64,000 bases of DNA from Frankiales bacterium (GCA_025980465.1 JAICXJ010000002.1:62001-126000); one strand, 5' to 3'; counted from the stretch's first letter, positions 40,083 to 48,289 are shown. The notes: generated by a model from the letters alone, not told the origin. Numbers and translations: made by a program.

Positions 40083-40918
40083 TGGCCGTCGACGTCGGCA
40101 TCCAGGGTGCGATGCAAGACCCCGCCGCGGTCTCCGGATGGCTGGACCACCCGCCTCGGATGGGCTTCTTCACCGACACGTCGGTCTGCATCGGCTGCAA
40201 GGCCTGCGAGGTTGCCTGCAAGGAGTGGAACCAGGTCCCGGAGGACGGCCTGAACCTCACCGGGATGTCGTTCGACAACACCTCCGGTCTCGGCGCCGAC
40301 ACCTGGCGCCACGTCGCGTTCATCGAGCGCCCCGAGGCCGGCAGCGACCACGGGTTCCGCTGGCTGATGTCCTCCGATGTGTGCAAGCACTGCACCGAGG
40401 CCGCATGTCTGGACGTCTGCCCGACCGGAGCGATCTTCCGTACCGAGTTCGGCACCGTCGTCGTGCAGGAGGACGTGTGCAACGGGTGCGGTTACTGCGT
40501 TCCGGCCTGCCCGTACGGCGTCCTCGACAAGCGAGAGGACGACGGCCGGATCTTCAAGTGCACGTTGTGTTACGACCGGCTCGGCGCCGGCCAGGAACCA
40601 GCCTGTGCCAAGGCCTGCCCGACCGATTCGATCCAATTCGGCCCGCTCGACGAGCTTCGTGACCGCGCCCAAGGCAAGCTCGACCAACTGGTCGAGGCCG
40701 GCGTCACCGGAGCCCGACTGTACGGGCAGGACCCCAGCGACGGGGTTGGCGGCGCGGGAGCCTTCTTCCTGCTGCTCGACGAGCCCGAGGTGTACGGTCT
40801 GCCCCCGGATCCGGTCGTCACCACGCGTCACCTCGGCGAGATGTGGCGGGCCGTCGCAGTCGCCGCGGTCGGGCTGGCGATGGCGGTCGGCGGCGCCTTC
40901 ATCGGTGGGCAGCGGTGA
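40082..40918 (+). CDS. Formate dehydrogenase beta subunit, four [4Fe-4S] ferredoxin
   Basis: A 278-residue protein. Cys clusters: CIGCKACEVACKEWN, CKHCTEAACLDVCPTG, CNGCGYCVPACPYG and CTLCYDRL...CAKACPTD, the four-cluster pattern of FdnH/HybA-type subunits. The C-terminus contains one transmembrane helix (AVAVAAVGLAMAVGGAFIGG), a membrane anchor as in FdnH. Its ATG shares the last base of the alpha-subunit stop codon. It relays electrons from the molybdenum subunit to the membrane subunit. Confidence 0.93.
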   Translation: MAVDVGIQGAMQDPAAVSGWLDHPPRMGFFTDTSVCIGCKACEVACKEWNQVPEDGLNLTGMSFDNTSGLGADTWRHVAFIERPEAGSDHGFRWLMSSDVCKHCTEAACLDVCPTGAIFRTEFGTVVVQEDVCNGCGYCVPACPYGVLDKREDDGRIFKCTLCYDRLGAGQEPACAKACPTDSIQFGPLDELRDRAQGKLDQLVEAGVTGARLYGQDPSDGVGGAGAFFLLLDEPEVYGLPPDPVVTTRHLGEMWRAVAVAAVGLAMAVGGAFIGGQR

Positions 40919-41946
40919 ACAGCAGTCGGGTCACCCAGAACGGCCTGGTCGACACCCGGCCCGGACGTGAGGCTCCGCCCGGCTCCGGTCGACCGACCGG
41001 CTCTGCCAGCGCCGAACGCAGTCGCGGCGGACGACGCCGACGGCCGATTGAGCAGCCGCGCTCCTACTACGGCCTGCCGGTGCTCAACTCGCCGGTGTGG
41101 GAGTCGCGCGAGATCGCCGGCTACTTCTTCCTCGGTGGGATGGCGGGCGCGTCGTCGGTGGTCGCGGCCGTCGCGCAGCGCAGTGGCCGGGACTCCGTGG
41201 TGAAGCCCGCCAAGCTTGCCGCAGCGGGCGGCGCGATGCTCTCGCTCGTGGCGTTGGTGACGGATCTCGGCCGGCCGACGCGTGCGCTCAACATGTTGCG
41301 GGTCTTCAAACCCACTTCACCGATGAGCGTGGGCACCTGGCTGCTCAGTGGTTACGCGCCGGCCGCGATCGTGGCTGCGGCTACCGAGACAACCGGCCTG
41401 TATCCGGCTGTGGGAATGGCTGCGTCCGCAGCTGCCGCCGCGCTCGGACCCGCAGTGGCGTCGTACACGGCCGCCTTGATCTGCGACACCGCCGTACCCG
41501 CGTGGCATGACGGCCGGCACGAGATGCCCTTCGTATTTGTCTCCTCGGCCGCGTCGGCCGCCGCAGGCGTGGGGTTGCTGGCGGCCTCCGACGCTGACGA
41601 GGCGCCGCTGCGGCGGTTGGCGATCGGTGCGGCGGCGGCTGAGCTCGCCACCGACCGGCTGATGGAACGACGGATGGATCCGGTGGTGGCGAAGGCCTAC
41701 CACGAGGGCAAGGCCGGCACGCTGCTTCGCGCGGCCCGCGTGCTCACTGCGCTCGGCGCTGTCGGCGCGGCCGCGGGCCGGAACAACCGGCAACTGCGAA
41801 TCGCATCCGGCGCAGCGTTGTTGGCGGCGTCGGCATGCACCCGGTTTGGCGTCTTCCATGCCGGGATGGCGTCCGCGGAGGACCCGGCAGCGACCGTCGA
41901 GCCGCAGCGGGCCCGGGTGTCCGCTGGCTCAGCTGTCGGCAACTGA
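40915..41946 (+). CDS. NrfD/PsrC-family membrane subunit of formate dehydrogenase
   Basis: A 343-residue protein. After a ~60-residue basic N-terminus, YYGLPVLNSPVWESREIAGYFFLGGMAGAS and TDLGRPTRALNMLRVFKPTSPMSVGTWLL are the classic NrfD/PsrC motifs, followed by six to eight hydrophobic segments. It replaces the cytochrome b subunit (FdnI) and has no heme ligand pattern; it would hand electrons to quinone. GTG at 40915 overlaps the beta subunit by GTGA. The 3' end overlaps the convergent modBC gene by 18 bases. Confidence 0.9.
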   Translation: MNSSRVTQNGLVDTRPGREAPPGSGRPTGSASAERSRGGRRRRPIEQPRSYYGLPVLNSPVWESREIAGYFFLGGMAGASSVVAAVAQRSGRDSVVKPAKLAAAGGAMLSLVALVTDLGRPTRALNMLRVFKPTSPMSVGTWLLSGYAPAAIVAAATETTGLYPAVGMAASAAAAALGPAVASYTAALICDTAVPAWHDGRHEMPFVFVSSAASAAAGVGLLAASDADEAPLRRLAIGAAAAELATDRLMERRMDPVVAKAYHEGKAGTLLRAARVLTALGAVGAAAGRNNRQLRIASGAALLAASACTRFGVFHAGMASAEDPAATVEPQRARVSAGSAVGN

Positions 41947-43767
41947 CAGCCGCACCGCGGCAGCGGCGACGCTCAGGCGCACCCGATCGCCTGAGGTCAG
42001 CCGGCCGGTCATCTGCGTGGTGACGGGCGAATGCAGGACGAGTCTCGTCGTCGGGCCGAGACGCACCTCGACGGATCGATGAGTCGGGAACTCCACGACA
42101 TCGACCAACCTCGCGGGCAGCCGTCCCCGGCCATCGATGCGGATAACGGTGGGTTCCACCATGGCGATGACCGGGATACCCGGTGGCAGGCCGGCGGTGT
42201 CAGCCGGTAGCAGGACGCCGTCGGCCGCAACCACCCGGTTCTTGCCGGCCACCTTCATCGCCAGGACATTCGGGATTCCGAGCAGCTGACCGACGAGCGG
42301 GCTTGCCGGGTGTCGGTACACGTCGGTGACCGAGCCGTGCTGCACGGTTGTGCCTTCGGCCAGGACGGCGACATCGTCCGCGAGCATCGCGATGTCCGCC
42401 GGGTCGTGGGTGACGACGACCGTCGTCGTACCGATGTCGGCGAGCAGCGTCCGCAACAGCCGGCGCAACTCCATCCGGCCGGGTGTATCGAGACCGGTCA
42501 GCGGCTCATCAAGCAGCAGGAGATCGGGCTCGGCCGCAAGCGCGCGGGCCAGTGCCACCCGGCGTCGCTGGCCACCTGAGAGCTGATCGGGTCGACGGTC
42601 AGCCAGCGTGCGGAGTTCGAGGCGGTCCATCCAGTACGCCGCGACGGCGGGGTCGGTGCCGACCGCGAAGCTCACCTGATCGCCGACTGGGAGGTGCGGC
42701 AGCAGGCTCGGGTCCTGCGGGAGATAACCGACGCCGCGGCGCTGCACGGGCAGTGACGTGAGGTCCTGGTTGCCGAGCGTGACCGCGCCGCGATCGATGT
42801 CGACCAGCCCGGCCAGCGCTCGCATCGTCAGCGTCTTGCCGGCACCGCTGGCCCCGATCACGGCGAGGCACCGGCGGGTGCTTGCCACCGCGTGCACGGC
42901 GAAGTCGCCGACCGACGCCCGCACGTCGAACTCGAGTGGCCGTCGCGCTGGGTGCGGACGGCCGCGATCCGCCAGGACGGCCACTGCCCGGCGTCGCACC
43001 AGCAACGCCGGCGTCCAGCGGGTTGCGGCGGCCGAACCGGCGAGGACCAGGAAGGCTGCGCCGAGCGCGGCTGCGGTGGGAAGCACGGTCGCGCTCAAGC
43101 CGGTCGAGCCGAACTGCACGTAGGTGAAGACCGGCAGTGAGTAAGGGTGGTAGGCGAGGACGACCGTGGCGCCGAACTCGCCGAAGCCGCGCAGCCACGC
43201 CAACAGCAGGCCCGCAGCGATGCCGGGCAGTGCAGCCGGGATAGCGACCTTGAGGAACCGGGCCGATCTGCCGTGGCCGAGGGTCGCCGCGACGTCATCA
43301 ATGGCGGGATCCAGCGCCGCGAACGCCGACCGCGCCGCGATGACCAGAAAGGGTGCGGAGACGAAGAGCTGGGCGAGAACGATGCCGGCACGGTCGTCGG
43401 TAAGGCCGCCGCCGAAGAACCTGCCGACCGTCGAATACGGCCCGACCAGGTAGAGCAGCAGGATGCCGCTGATCAATGGCGGCAACGCGATCGGCAGCTG
43501 GATTGCGACCCCGACGATCGCTGAGCGCCGCGATCTCCCCTGAGCCAGGAGATACGCGAGGGGTACGCCGAGAACCGCGAGCACTGCAGTCGCGATGGTG
43601 GCGGTCTCGGCGGACACCGCGAGCGCGGACCCGGTGCCCGGCGAGGCGACCCGGTTGGTCGTGGCAAGTCGGCCCAGGAAGTCGCCGATCGGGCTGAGCA
43701 GGTAGAGGGCCAGCAGGCCGCCGAGCCACGGAAGCGGCGAGCGCCACCAGCTCCGGGCCATCGTCAC
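41929..43767 (-). CDS. modBC: Molybdate ABC transporter, ModB permease fused to ModC ATPase
   Basis: A 612-residue fusion. Residues 1-260 are a ModB-type permease with 5-6 spans and the EAA loop around DPAIDDVAATLGHGRSARFLKVAIPAALPG. Residues ~275-480 are the ATPase: Walker A GASGAGKT, Q in GYLPQDPSLLPHL, signature LSGGQRRRVALARAL, Walker B DLLLLDEPLTGLD and switch His in VVTHDPADIAML. A TOBE/Mop oxyanion-binding domain occupies ~550-612. Separate genes are the rule in enterobacteria; fused forms are known in actinobacteria. It overlaps the binding-protein gene by ATGA and supplies Mo or W to the formate dehydrogenase. Confidence 0.9.
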   Translation of the reverse strand: MTMARSWWRSPLPWLGGLLALYLLSPIGDFLGRLATTNRVASPGTGSALAVSAETATIATAVLAVLGVPLAYLLAQGRSRRSAIVGVAIQLPIALPPLISGILLLYLVGPYSTVGRFFGGGLTDDRAGIVLAQLFVSAPFLVIAARSAFAALDPAIDDVAATLGHGRSARFLKVAIPAALPGIAAGLLLAWLRGFGEFGATVVLAYHPYSLPVFTYVQFGSTGLSATVLPTAAALGAAFLVLAGSAAATRWTPALLVRRRAVAVLADRGRPHPARRPLEFDVRASVGDFAVHAVASTRRCLAVIGASGAGKTLTMRALAGLVDIDRGAVTLGNQDLTSLPVQRRGVGYLPQDPSLLPHLPVGDQVSFAVGTDPAVAAYWMDRLELRTLADRRPDQLSGGQRRRVALARALAAEPDLLLLDEPLTGLDTPGRMELRRLLRTLLADIGTTTVVVTHDPADIAMLADDVAVLAEGTTVQHGSVTDVYRHPASPLVGQLLGIPNVLAMKVAGKNRVVAADGVLLPADTAGLPPGIPVIAMVEPTVIRIDGRGRLPARLVDVVEFPTHRSVEVRLGPTTRLVLHSPVTTQMTGRLTSGDRVRLSVAAAAVRLSVADS

Positions 43768-44636
43768 TGCAGCAGTGACCGCAGGCTCGCCGGCACCGCC
43801 GCCGCGCTGCCGCTCACCACCGGGTGCTGCAGGTGCAAGCCGCCGGCAGCGAGCGCCGACCGTCCCGTGGTGAGGAGGTAGTGCACGAATGCGCTGCCCG
43901 CGGCGGGGTCACGCGCATGGTCCAGGACCGTGACGGTGAAGGTCGCGGCTTCGTGGACACGCCCCAGCGACACGGTGGGCAACTGGGCGGGAATCGCCTC
44001 AGTCGGGTAGAAGAAGCCGACATCAAGCTGTCCGGATTCGACTCGGCCGAGCAGGTCCTGCTCAGGGAAGACGGCGGTGTGCTTCAGCGTCGACGCGGCG
44101 AAGTCGGGACGGAGGCGGTAGACCTGCTGGGCGGTGTGCAGCGCTGCGACGGTGAGCTTCCCCTTCGGATCGAGTGTGGGGTCGGTGACCCCGACCCGGA
44201 TTCCGGGTTGCTGCAGGACGTCGTACCAGGGAGTGGTACGCAGCGCAGCGGCGAAGCGGCTCTTCGGGGAGTACCCGAGGACCAGGGGCGCGGTAGCGAA
44301 GCGGGCGTACCAACGCACCCAGTCGCCATTGCCCGATCCGATCAAGGTCGCGTCGACGGCCGGGTCGGCGCAGATGAAGACGTCGCCGCGCTTCACGTGG
44401 CCCTTGATCGCATTCGCGACCGACTGCGAGTCGGAGCCGTATCCCTGGTAGCCGTCGCCGGTGGCTCGTGAATACCGCGGTCCGATCTGCTTCTCCATCA
44501 GGTTCACCAGCGAACCGGCGTACAGAACGTGAACCGTTCGCCTGCCTGCCGCGCCCGACCCGCCGCTCGAACGGCAACCGGCGAGGCAGAGCATCAGCAC
44601 CAACGCGCCGGCCAACGACCGCCGGGACCCGGTCAC
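43764..44636 (-). CDS. Molybdate/tungstate-binding lipoprotein (ModA/WtpA-like)
   Basis: A 290-residue protein. The N-terminus RRSLAGALVLMLCLAGC is a lipoprotein signal with the lipobox LAGC. The mature part begins VHVLYAGSLVNLMEKQIGPRY, the WtpA/ModA opening with Ser for oxyanion binding, and has VFICADPAVDATL and LGRVESGQLDVGFFYPTEA. The YAGSL sequence favours the WtpA/tungstate-type branch. GTG at 44636 overlaps the regulator stop (GTGA); the longer in-frame start would place 45 Arg-rich residues before the signal peptide and is unlikely. Confidence 0.88.
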   Translation of the reverse strand: MTGSRRSLAGALVLMLCLAGCRSSGGSGAAGRRTVHVLYAGSLVNLMEKQIGPRYSRATGDGYQGYGSDSQSVANAIKGHVKRGDVFICADPAVDATLIGSGNGDWVRWYARFATAPLVLGYSPKSRFAAALRTTPWYDVLQQPGIRVGVTDPTLDPKGKLTVAALHTAQQVYRLRPDFAASTLKHTAVFPEQDLLGRVESGQLDVGFFYPTEAIPAQLPTVSLGRVHEAATFTVTVLDHARDPAAGSAFVHYLLTTGRSALAAGGLHLQHPVVSGSAAAVPASLRSLLQ

Positions 44637-45040
44637 GGCGCGTCGCCGACTGGACGCTCCACGACCACATTGGTTGCCTTGATCGATGCGACGACCCGAA
44701 CGCCGGCCTCGAGCCCGAGCTCGTCGGCCGCCTCGCGGCTGAGCAGGCTCACCACGCGATACCGGCCGCACTGCATGTTGACCTGCGCCATCACCGAATC
44801 GGTCGTGATCCCGGTGACGATCCCGAGGAAGCGGTTGCGGCTGGAGGCCGACGCGGTGGGCGGGACCTCACCCTCGGCCGCCAGTGATGCCGCGACTCGG
44901 GCCAGCTCGCGACCGTCGATCCGATTGGGCCCGTCGGTCTCGCCGAGTAGTTCGAGCCGGCCACTTTCCGCCCACCGCCGGACGGTGTCGTCGCTCACGT
45001 GCAGCAGCTCGGCAGCCTCGCGGATCGCGTAAGTCGGCAT
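44633..45040 (-). CDS. ModE-like regulator: excisionase/MerR-type HTH plus TOBE/Mop domain
   Basis: A 135-residue protein. The N-terminal winged helix PTYAIREAAELLHVSDDTVRRWAESGRL is of the excisionase/MerR kind, not the ModE kind. The C-terminal ~70 residues, NRFLGIVTGITTDSVMAQVNMQCGRYRVVSLLSREAADELGLEAGVRVVASIKATNVVVE, are a TOBE/Mop domain that binds molybdate or tungstate. It is the first gene of the transporter operon and probably senses Mo to repress it. ATG at 45040 excludes 29 low-complexity residues of the longer frame. Confidence 0.88.
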   Translation of the reverse strand: MPTYAIREAAELLHVSDDTVRRWAESGRLELLGETDGPNRIDGRELARVAASLAAEGEVPPTASASSRNRFLGIVTGITTDSVMAQVNMQCGRYRVVSLLSREAADELGLEAGVRVVASIKATNVVVERPVGDAP

Positions 45041-45084
45041 GCCAGAGGCTATCTCCGCGGATGCGGAAGGTAAACTGCTTGCTC

Positions 45085-45102
45085 GGTCCGCAACTGCGGA
45101 CC
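45085..45102. promoter_or_regulatory. Palindrome between the Mo regulator and mobA
   Basis: GGTCCGC-AACT-GCGGACC, a perfect 7-base inverted repeat with a 4-base spacer, lies in the 105-base divergent gap, 45 bases from either start. It is the natural candidate operator for the TOBE-domain regulator and would govern both the transporter operon and mobA. Confidence 0.55.
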
Positions 45103-45145
45103 ACGGCGTCGGTTGGGCGCCCTTCAACCGTGGTATGAGCAGCGC

Positions 45146-45673
45146 ATGACGATCGGCTTCGACGGTCTGGTCCTCGCCGGCGGCCGCGCCGCCCGGATGG
45201 GCCAGCCGAAGCCGGCGCTGGCCGTCGCCGGCCGGACGCTGTTGAGCAGCGCCGTCGGGGCGCTGAGGAATGCCGGCGAGGTGATCGTCGTCGGACCCGG
45301 AGGCGACGTGCAGGAGGAGCCGCCGTACGGCGGACCGGTCGCCGCAGTTGCGGCCGGCCTACCGCTGCTGTCGGCTGGGGTGGTCGTCGTTCTCGCGGCT
45401 GATCTACCGTTCGTCACCGCTGCCGCCATCGAGACGTTGGTCCGTCACGCACCGGCCGTCGCGATCGACGATGCCGGAAGGCCGCAGCTATTGCTTGCGG
45501 CGTACCGGACCGACGAGCTGCGGCTGGCCCTCCCGGCTGACCCGGCCGGCGCCTCCATGCGGACCGTTGTCAGTGGGATGGCGCTGCGGCGGGTGACCCT
45601 CGACGGGTCGCCTCCGCCGTGGTGGGACTGCGACACCCCGATTCAGCTGGCACAAGCGAGGAGCTGGAGATGA
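45146..45673 (+). CDS. mobA: Molybdenum cofactor guanylyltransferase MobA-like
   Basis: A 175-residue nucleotidyltransferase: GLVLAGGRAARMGQPKPAL (~7) is the GTP-binding signature; YGGPVAAVAAGLPLL and VVVLAADLPFVTAAAIE follow, with the metal-binding Asp in AADLPF. It would attach GMP to molybdopterin to make the bis-MGD cofactor that the formate dehydrogenase needs. It overlaps the DUF6457 gene by ATGA and diverges from the regulator. Confidence 0.9.
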   Translation: MTIGFDGLVLAGGRAARMGQPKPALAVAGRTLLSSAVGALRNAGEVIVVGPGGDVQEEPPYGGPVAAVAAGLPLLSAGVVVVLAADLPFVTAAAIETLVRHAPAVAIDDAGRPQLLLAAYRTDELRLALPADPAGASMRTVVSGMALRRVTLDGSPPPWWDCDTPIQLAQARSWR

Positions 45674-45909
45674 CGCAAGCGGTGACGCTGCCGGAATGGA
45701 TCGCTACGGTCTGCGACGCACTTCAGATCGATGCACCAGATTCGAAGGCAGTGCTCGACTTCACGCGCGACGTTGCCCACCGGGTCGACCGGCCCGCCGC
45801 ACCGCTGACTGCGCTGCTCGTCGGGCTCGCCGCCAACAGCAGCGACGACCTGCCGGCGCTGATGGATCGGGTGCGAACGCTCCTGCCGCCCGAGCCCGGC
45901 GTGACCTAG
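45670..45909 (+). CDS. DUF6457-like small helical protein
   Basis: A 79-residue protein. LPEWIATVCDALQIDAPDSKAVLDFTRDVAHRVDRPAAPLTALLVGLAA matches the small DUF6457 proteins that follow mobA in many actinobacteria, where they are sometimes fused to it. ATGA overlap with mobA. The C-terminus is short and polar. An accessory role in cofactor maturation is suggested only by linkage. Confidence 0.82.
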   Translation: MTQAVTLPEWIATVCDALQIDAPDSKAVLDFTRDVAHRVDRPAAPLTALLVGLAANSSDDLPALMDRVRTLLPPEPGVT

Positions 45910-45920
45910 CGAATACCGCA

Positions 45921-45966
45921 GTTGTCAGCAGCAGCGGGTGCTCTAGCACCCGCTGCTGCTGACAAC
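45921..45966. terminator. Long perfect hairpin, likely bidirectional terminator
   Basis: Positions 45921-45942 and 45945-45966 are perfect reverse complements: 22-base arms with a 2-base spacer, core CAGCAGCAGCGGGTGCT. It lies 12 bases after the DUF6457 stop and between convergent gene ends. There is no T-tract, as is usual in actinomycetes. Confidence 0.8.
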
Positions 45967-46026
45967 CCGGTCAGCCGACAACCCGGTCAGCCGACAACCC
46001 GGTCAGCCGGTCAGCCGGTCAGCCGG
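45961..46026. repeat. Tandem repeat at the 3' end of fdhD
   Basis: Three perfect copies of GACAACCCGGTCAGCC (45961-45976, 45977-45992, 45993-46008) are followed by two further 8-base GGTCAGCC units to 46024. The array overlaps the terminator stem on one side and the fdhD stop codon (TGA at 46011-46013 on the minus strand) on the other. Each unit carries a minus-strand TGA in TCA. Confidence 0.9.
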
Positions 46027-46841
46027 AGGCGGTGGGCGCCGGCGTAGACATTCATGGCGCCGCCGCGGGCGAAGCCGACCAGCGTCAGGCCGGCTTCGGA
46101 AGCAAGCTCGACGGCGAGACTTGACGGCGCTGACACAGCGACCAGTGCCGGGATTCCCGCCACGACCGCCTTCTGCACGAGTTCGAATGACGCACGTCCC
46201 GACACAGCCAGCAGGCACCCGGTCGCCGGCAGCCGGTCCTCCCGCAGTGCCCAGCCGATGACCTTGTCGACGGCGTTGTGCCGGCCGACGTCCTCGCGTA
46301 CGACGAGCGGCGCCTCGGCAGGGGAGCCAAACAATCCGGCCGCGTGTAAGCCGCCGGTCCGGTCGAAGACCGGCTGCGCGGCCCGCAGCGCATCGGGGAG
46401 TGCCGCGACGACTCCGGAGGACCATTCCGCGCAGTCGGCGGCCACGTCGTACGGCGAACGGGTCCGGACCTCCTCGATCGTGGTCCGTCCGCACAGTCCG
46501 CAAGCGCTCGTCATGAGCACCTGCCGCGCCGGCCGGGCGGCAGCCGCCTCCGGCGCGAGCACGACGTCAATCACGTTGTAGCTGTTGACGTCGTCGGCTA
46601 CCGCGCCGGCGCAGTACGCCGCGGCGCGCACCTCCTCTCGATGGCGGACGACGCCCTCACTGACGAGGAATCCGAGAACCAGGTCGATGTCGTCACCCGG
46701 CGTGCGCATCGTCACGGTCAGCGGCTCCCCGTCGATGCGGATCTCCAGCGGCTCCTCGGCGGCGAGGGTGTCCGGCTGGGTCAGCACCGTCTCTGGCGGG
46801 CACCACTTGGTGACGCGGTGGCTGACGGTACGGCGGCCCAC
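46011..46841 (-). CDS. fdhD: Formate dehydrogenase accessory sulfurtransferase FdhD
   Basis: A 276-residue protein. [13 protein letters not shown] at the start, [31 protein letters not shown], the persulfide loop SACGLCGR with both Cys, [18 protein letters not shown] and [14 protein letters not shown] are all FdhD signatures. It transfers sulfur to bis-MGD in formate dehydrogenase. GTG at 46841 is chosen since FdhD proteins begin GRR; a TTG at 46874 would add 11 residues and overlap moaE. It belongs with the fdh genes at 36840-41946, separated by the molybdate genes. Confidence 0.92.
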   Translation of the reverse strand: MGRRTVSHRVTKWCPPETVLTQPDTLAAEEPLEIRIDGEPLTVTMRTPGDDIDLVLGFLVSEGVVRHREEVRAAAYCAGAVADDVNSYNVIDVVLAPEAAAARPARQVLMTSACGLCGRTTIEEVRTRSPYDVAADCAEWSSGVVAALPDALRAAQPVFDRTGGLHAAGLFGSPAEAPLVVREDVGRHNAVDKVIGWALREDRLPATGCLLAVSGRASFELVQKAVVAGIPALVAVSAPSSLAVELASEAGLTLVGFARGGAMNVYAGAHRLRLTG

Positions 46842-46860
46842 GGCAAGAGTATGGCCGCGA

Positions 46861-47271
46861 TCACGGGCAGCCAACCCACTCGCTGGTCCCGTCCGCGAAT
46901 TGCTGCTCCTTCCAGATCGGGACCTGGGCCTTGAGGCTGTCGATCAGGTCGGTAGCCGCCGCGAGGGCTTCGTCGCGGTGAATGGCCGACACCGCGACGA
47001 CGAGGGCGAGGTCACCGATCTCGAGGTGACCGCTCCGGTGCTCGGCGGCGACGACGACGACGTCACGGCCTGCGATCTGCTCGCAGACTTCCTCGAGCCT
47101 GGTCTCGGCCCTCGGATGCGCTTCGTAACACAAAGCGGTCACCGCCCGGCCCTGGTCGGCCGAGCGGACCGTGCCCACGAAGCAGCCAATGCCACCCGCG
47201 CTCGGGTCACCGACGAGGTCGAGGCAGGTCTGCGGCGATATCGGTTGCGCGCTCACCCTCGCCAGCGCCAC
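46861..47271 (-). CDS. moaE: Molybdopterin synthase catalytic subunit MoaE
   Basis: A 136-residue protein. GGIGCFVGTVRSADQGRAVTALCYEAHPRAE, RHRSGHLEIGDLALVVAVSA-like core (EHRSGHLEIGDLALVV), HRDEALAAATDLIDSLKAQVPIWKEQQFADGTSEWVG with the catalytic Lys in WKEQ are MoaE hallmarks. It converts precursor Z to molybdopterin with MoaD, which is not encoded here. GTG at 47271 follows the mogA-remnant stop by 7 bases. Nineteen bases separate it from fdhD. Confidence 0.92.
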   Translation of the reverse strand: MALARVSAQPISPQTCLDLVGDPSAGGIGCFVGTVRSADQGRAVTALCYEAHPRAETRLEEVCEQIAGRDVVVVAAEHRSGHLEIGDLALVVAVSAIHRDEALAAATDLIDSLKAQVPIWKEQQFADGTSEWVGCP

Positions 47272-47278
47272 TCGACCG

Positions 47279-47449
47279 CTAATGGTCGGCTCCCTGCAGT
47301 TGCTCGACCGCATGGCCGACCACCGGTGCGAGCGCTTCGATCCCGTCCCGGACGGCTCCGGGTGAGCCGGCGAGGGTGACGATCAGGGTCGTGCCCGCGA
47401 CGCCGGTGCGCGCCAAGCGCGGCTTCAACCAGCCGCTCGGCCCGGACAT
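47279..47449 (-). pseudogene. C-terminal remnant of MogA/MoaB molybdopterin adenylyltransferase
   Basis: A 56-codon frame from ATG 47449 to TAG. LARTGVAGTTLIVTLAGSPGAVRDGIEALAPVVGHAVEQLQGADH is the closing third of MogA/MoaB proteins, including the NLPGSP-like TLAGSP nucleotide loop. The GGTG motif and N-terminal two thirds are absent, and the sequence immediately upstream has a stop. The gene would normally precede moaE, as here, so it is a truncated copy lying next to the qcrB scar. Confidence 0.7.
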
Positions 47450-47502
47450 CTAGGAGCGCCCGTGACCGGCGGTACCGAGCGCGGCGTCCGTAAGGCGATG
47501 CG

Positions 47503-48119
47503 TTCTTCAAGGCGTCCGACACGCCGGTGATCTATCGCGGCTCGTACGTGCCACTGAAGGGTGTGAAGGTCAGCGATGCCTACGCCTCCGTACTGCACAT
47601 CTCGTTCGACGTACGCGGCGGCCTGCTGATCCGGCAGATCCGTCACTGCTCATCCCTGGGCTGATCCTCGGGCTCGTCACGGCGCACCTGATGATCGTGT
47701 GGCGGCAGAAGCACACCCAGTTCGCGCAACCGGGTTACACCGAGCGCAACGTCGTCGGCTCCCGGATGTACCCGACCTACAGCGCGAAGAGCATCGGCCT
47801 GCTGTTCGCGGTCGTCGCAGCACTTGCGTATCTGGCGACCTTCGCTCAGGTCAATCCGATCTGGTTGTTCGGGCCGTACGATCCGGAGAAGGTCTCGGCC
47901 GGCTCCCAGCCGGACTGGTACATGTTCTGGCTCGAGGGCTCGCTGCGGCTGATGCCTCGCCGGGAGAGCCGTTTCATCGGCCACACCCTCGACTGGAACG
48001 TCGTCGTCCCGGCGGTAGCCCTACCGCTAGGCGCCTTCCTCGCGATGGACGTGTATCCGTTCCTCGAACGCTGGCTGACCCGCGACTACTCATCGCACGA
48101 GCTTCTGGATCGTCCTCGT
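47503..48119 (+). pseudogene. Broken qcrB (cytochrome bc1 complex cytochrome b) with internal deletion
   Basis: Frame one (47503-47661) reads FFKASDTPVIYRGSYVPLKG...AYASVLHISFDVRGGLLIRQIRH, the part of QcrB after its first membrane helix, including the quinol-side GGLLIRQI(H)H. At ~47644 it jumps into another frame: LLIPGLILGLVTAHLMIVWRQKH...NVVGSRMYPTY, then INP-like VNPIWLFGPYDPEKVSAGSQPDWYMFWLEGSLRLMP and DYSSHELLDRPR, which is the C-terminal half. The ~115 residues with the second heme-ligand helices are gone and the join is out of frame. The N-terminus is also missing and neither qcrA nor qcrC is present. Confidence 0.8.
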
Positions 48120-48279
48120 CGTCTTCCTCCTTACCTGGTCGTGGTGCGGCCGACTGCAGACCACCGCACGCTGGGCGCCGCTGCAACCCAGCCCCCACGA
48201 TCCCGTGCTGCTTCGCGCGAACGGCTACGTCGTGCCCGCGGAGCCGGTTCCGGGCGGTCGAAGTGCGCGGCGCGACTGA
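48082..48279 (+). other. Unexplained open segment after the qcrB remnant
   Basis: A third frame, open from 48079 with no start codon, encodes SFWIVLVVFLLTWSWCGRL followed by a soluble tail HDPVLLRANGYVVPAEPVPGG and ends at TGA 48277. One clear transmembrane helix plus a short tail looks like the 3' end of a membrane protein gene whose front is lost, or overlaps the qcrB remnant by chance. I cannot assign it. It ends 10 bases before the antiporter operon's last stop. Confidence 0.35.
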
Positions 48280-48289
48280 CGAGCGACGC

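Noticed and set aside
45961-46026. Regular short repeats that could suggest a CRISPR array
   Set aside because: Units are directly adjacent without spacers, only 16 and 8 bases long, and no cas genes are present.
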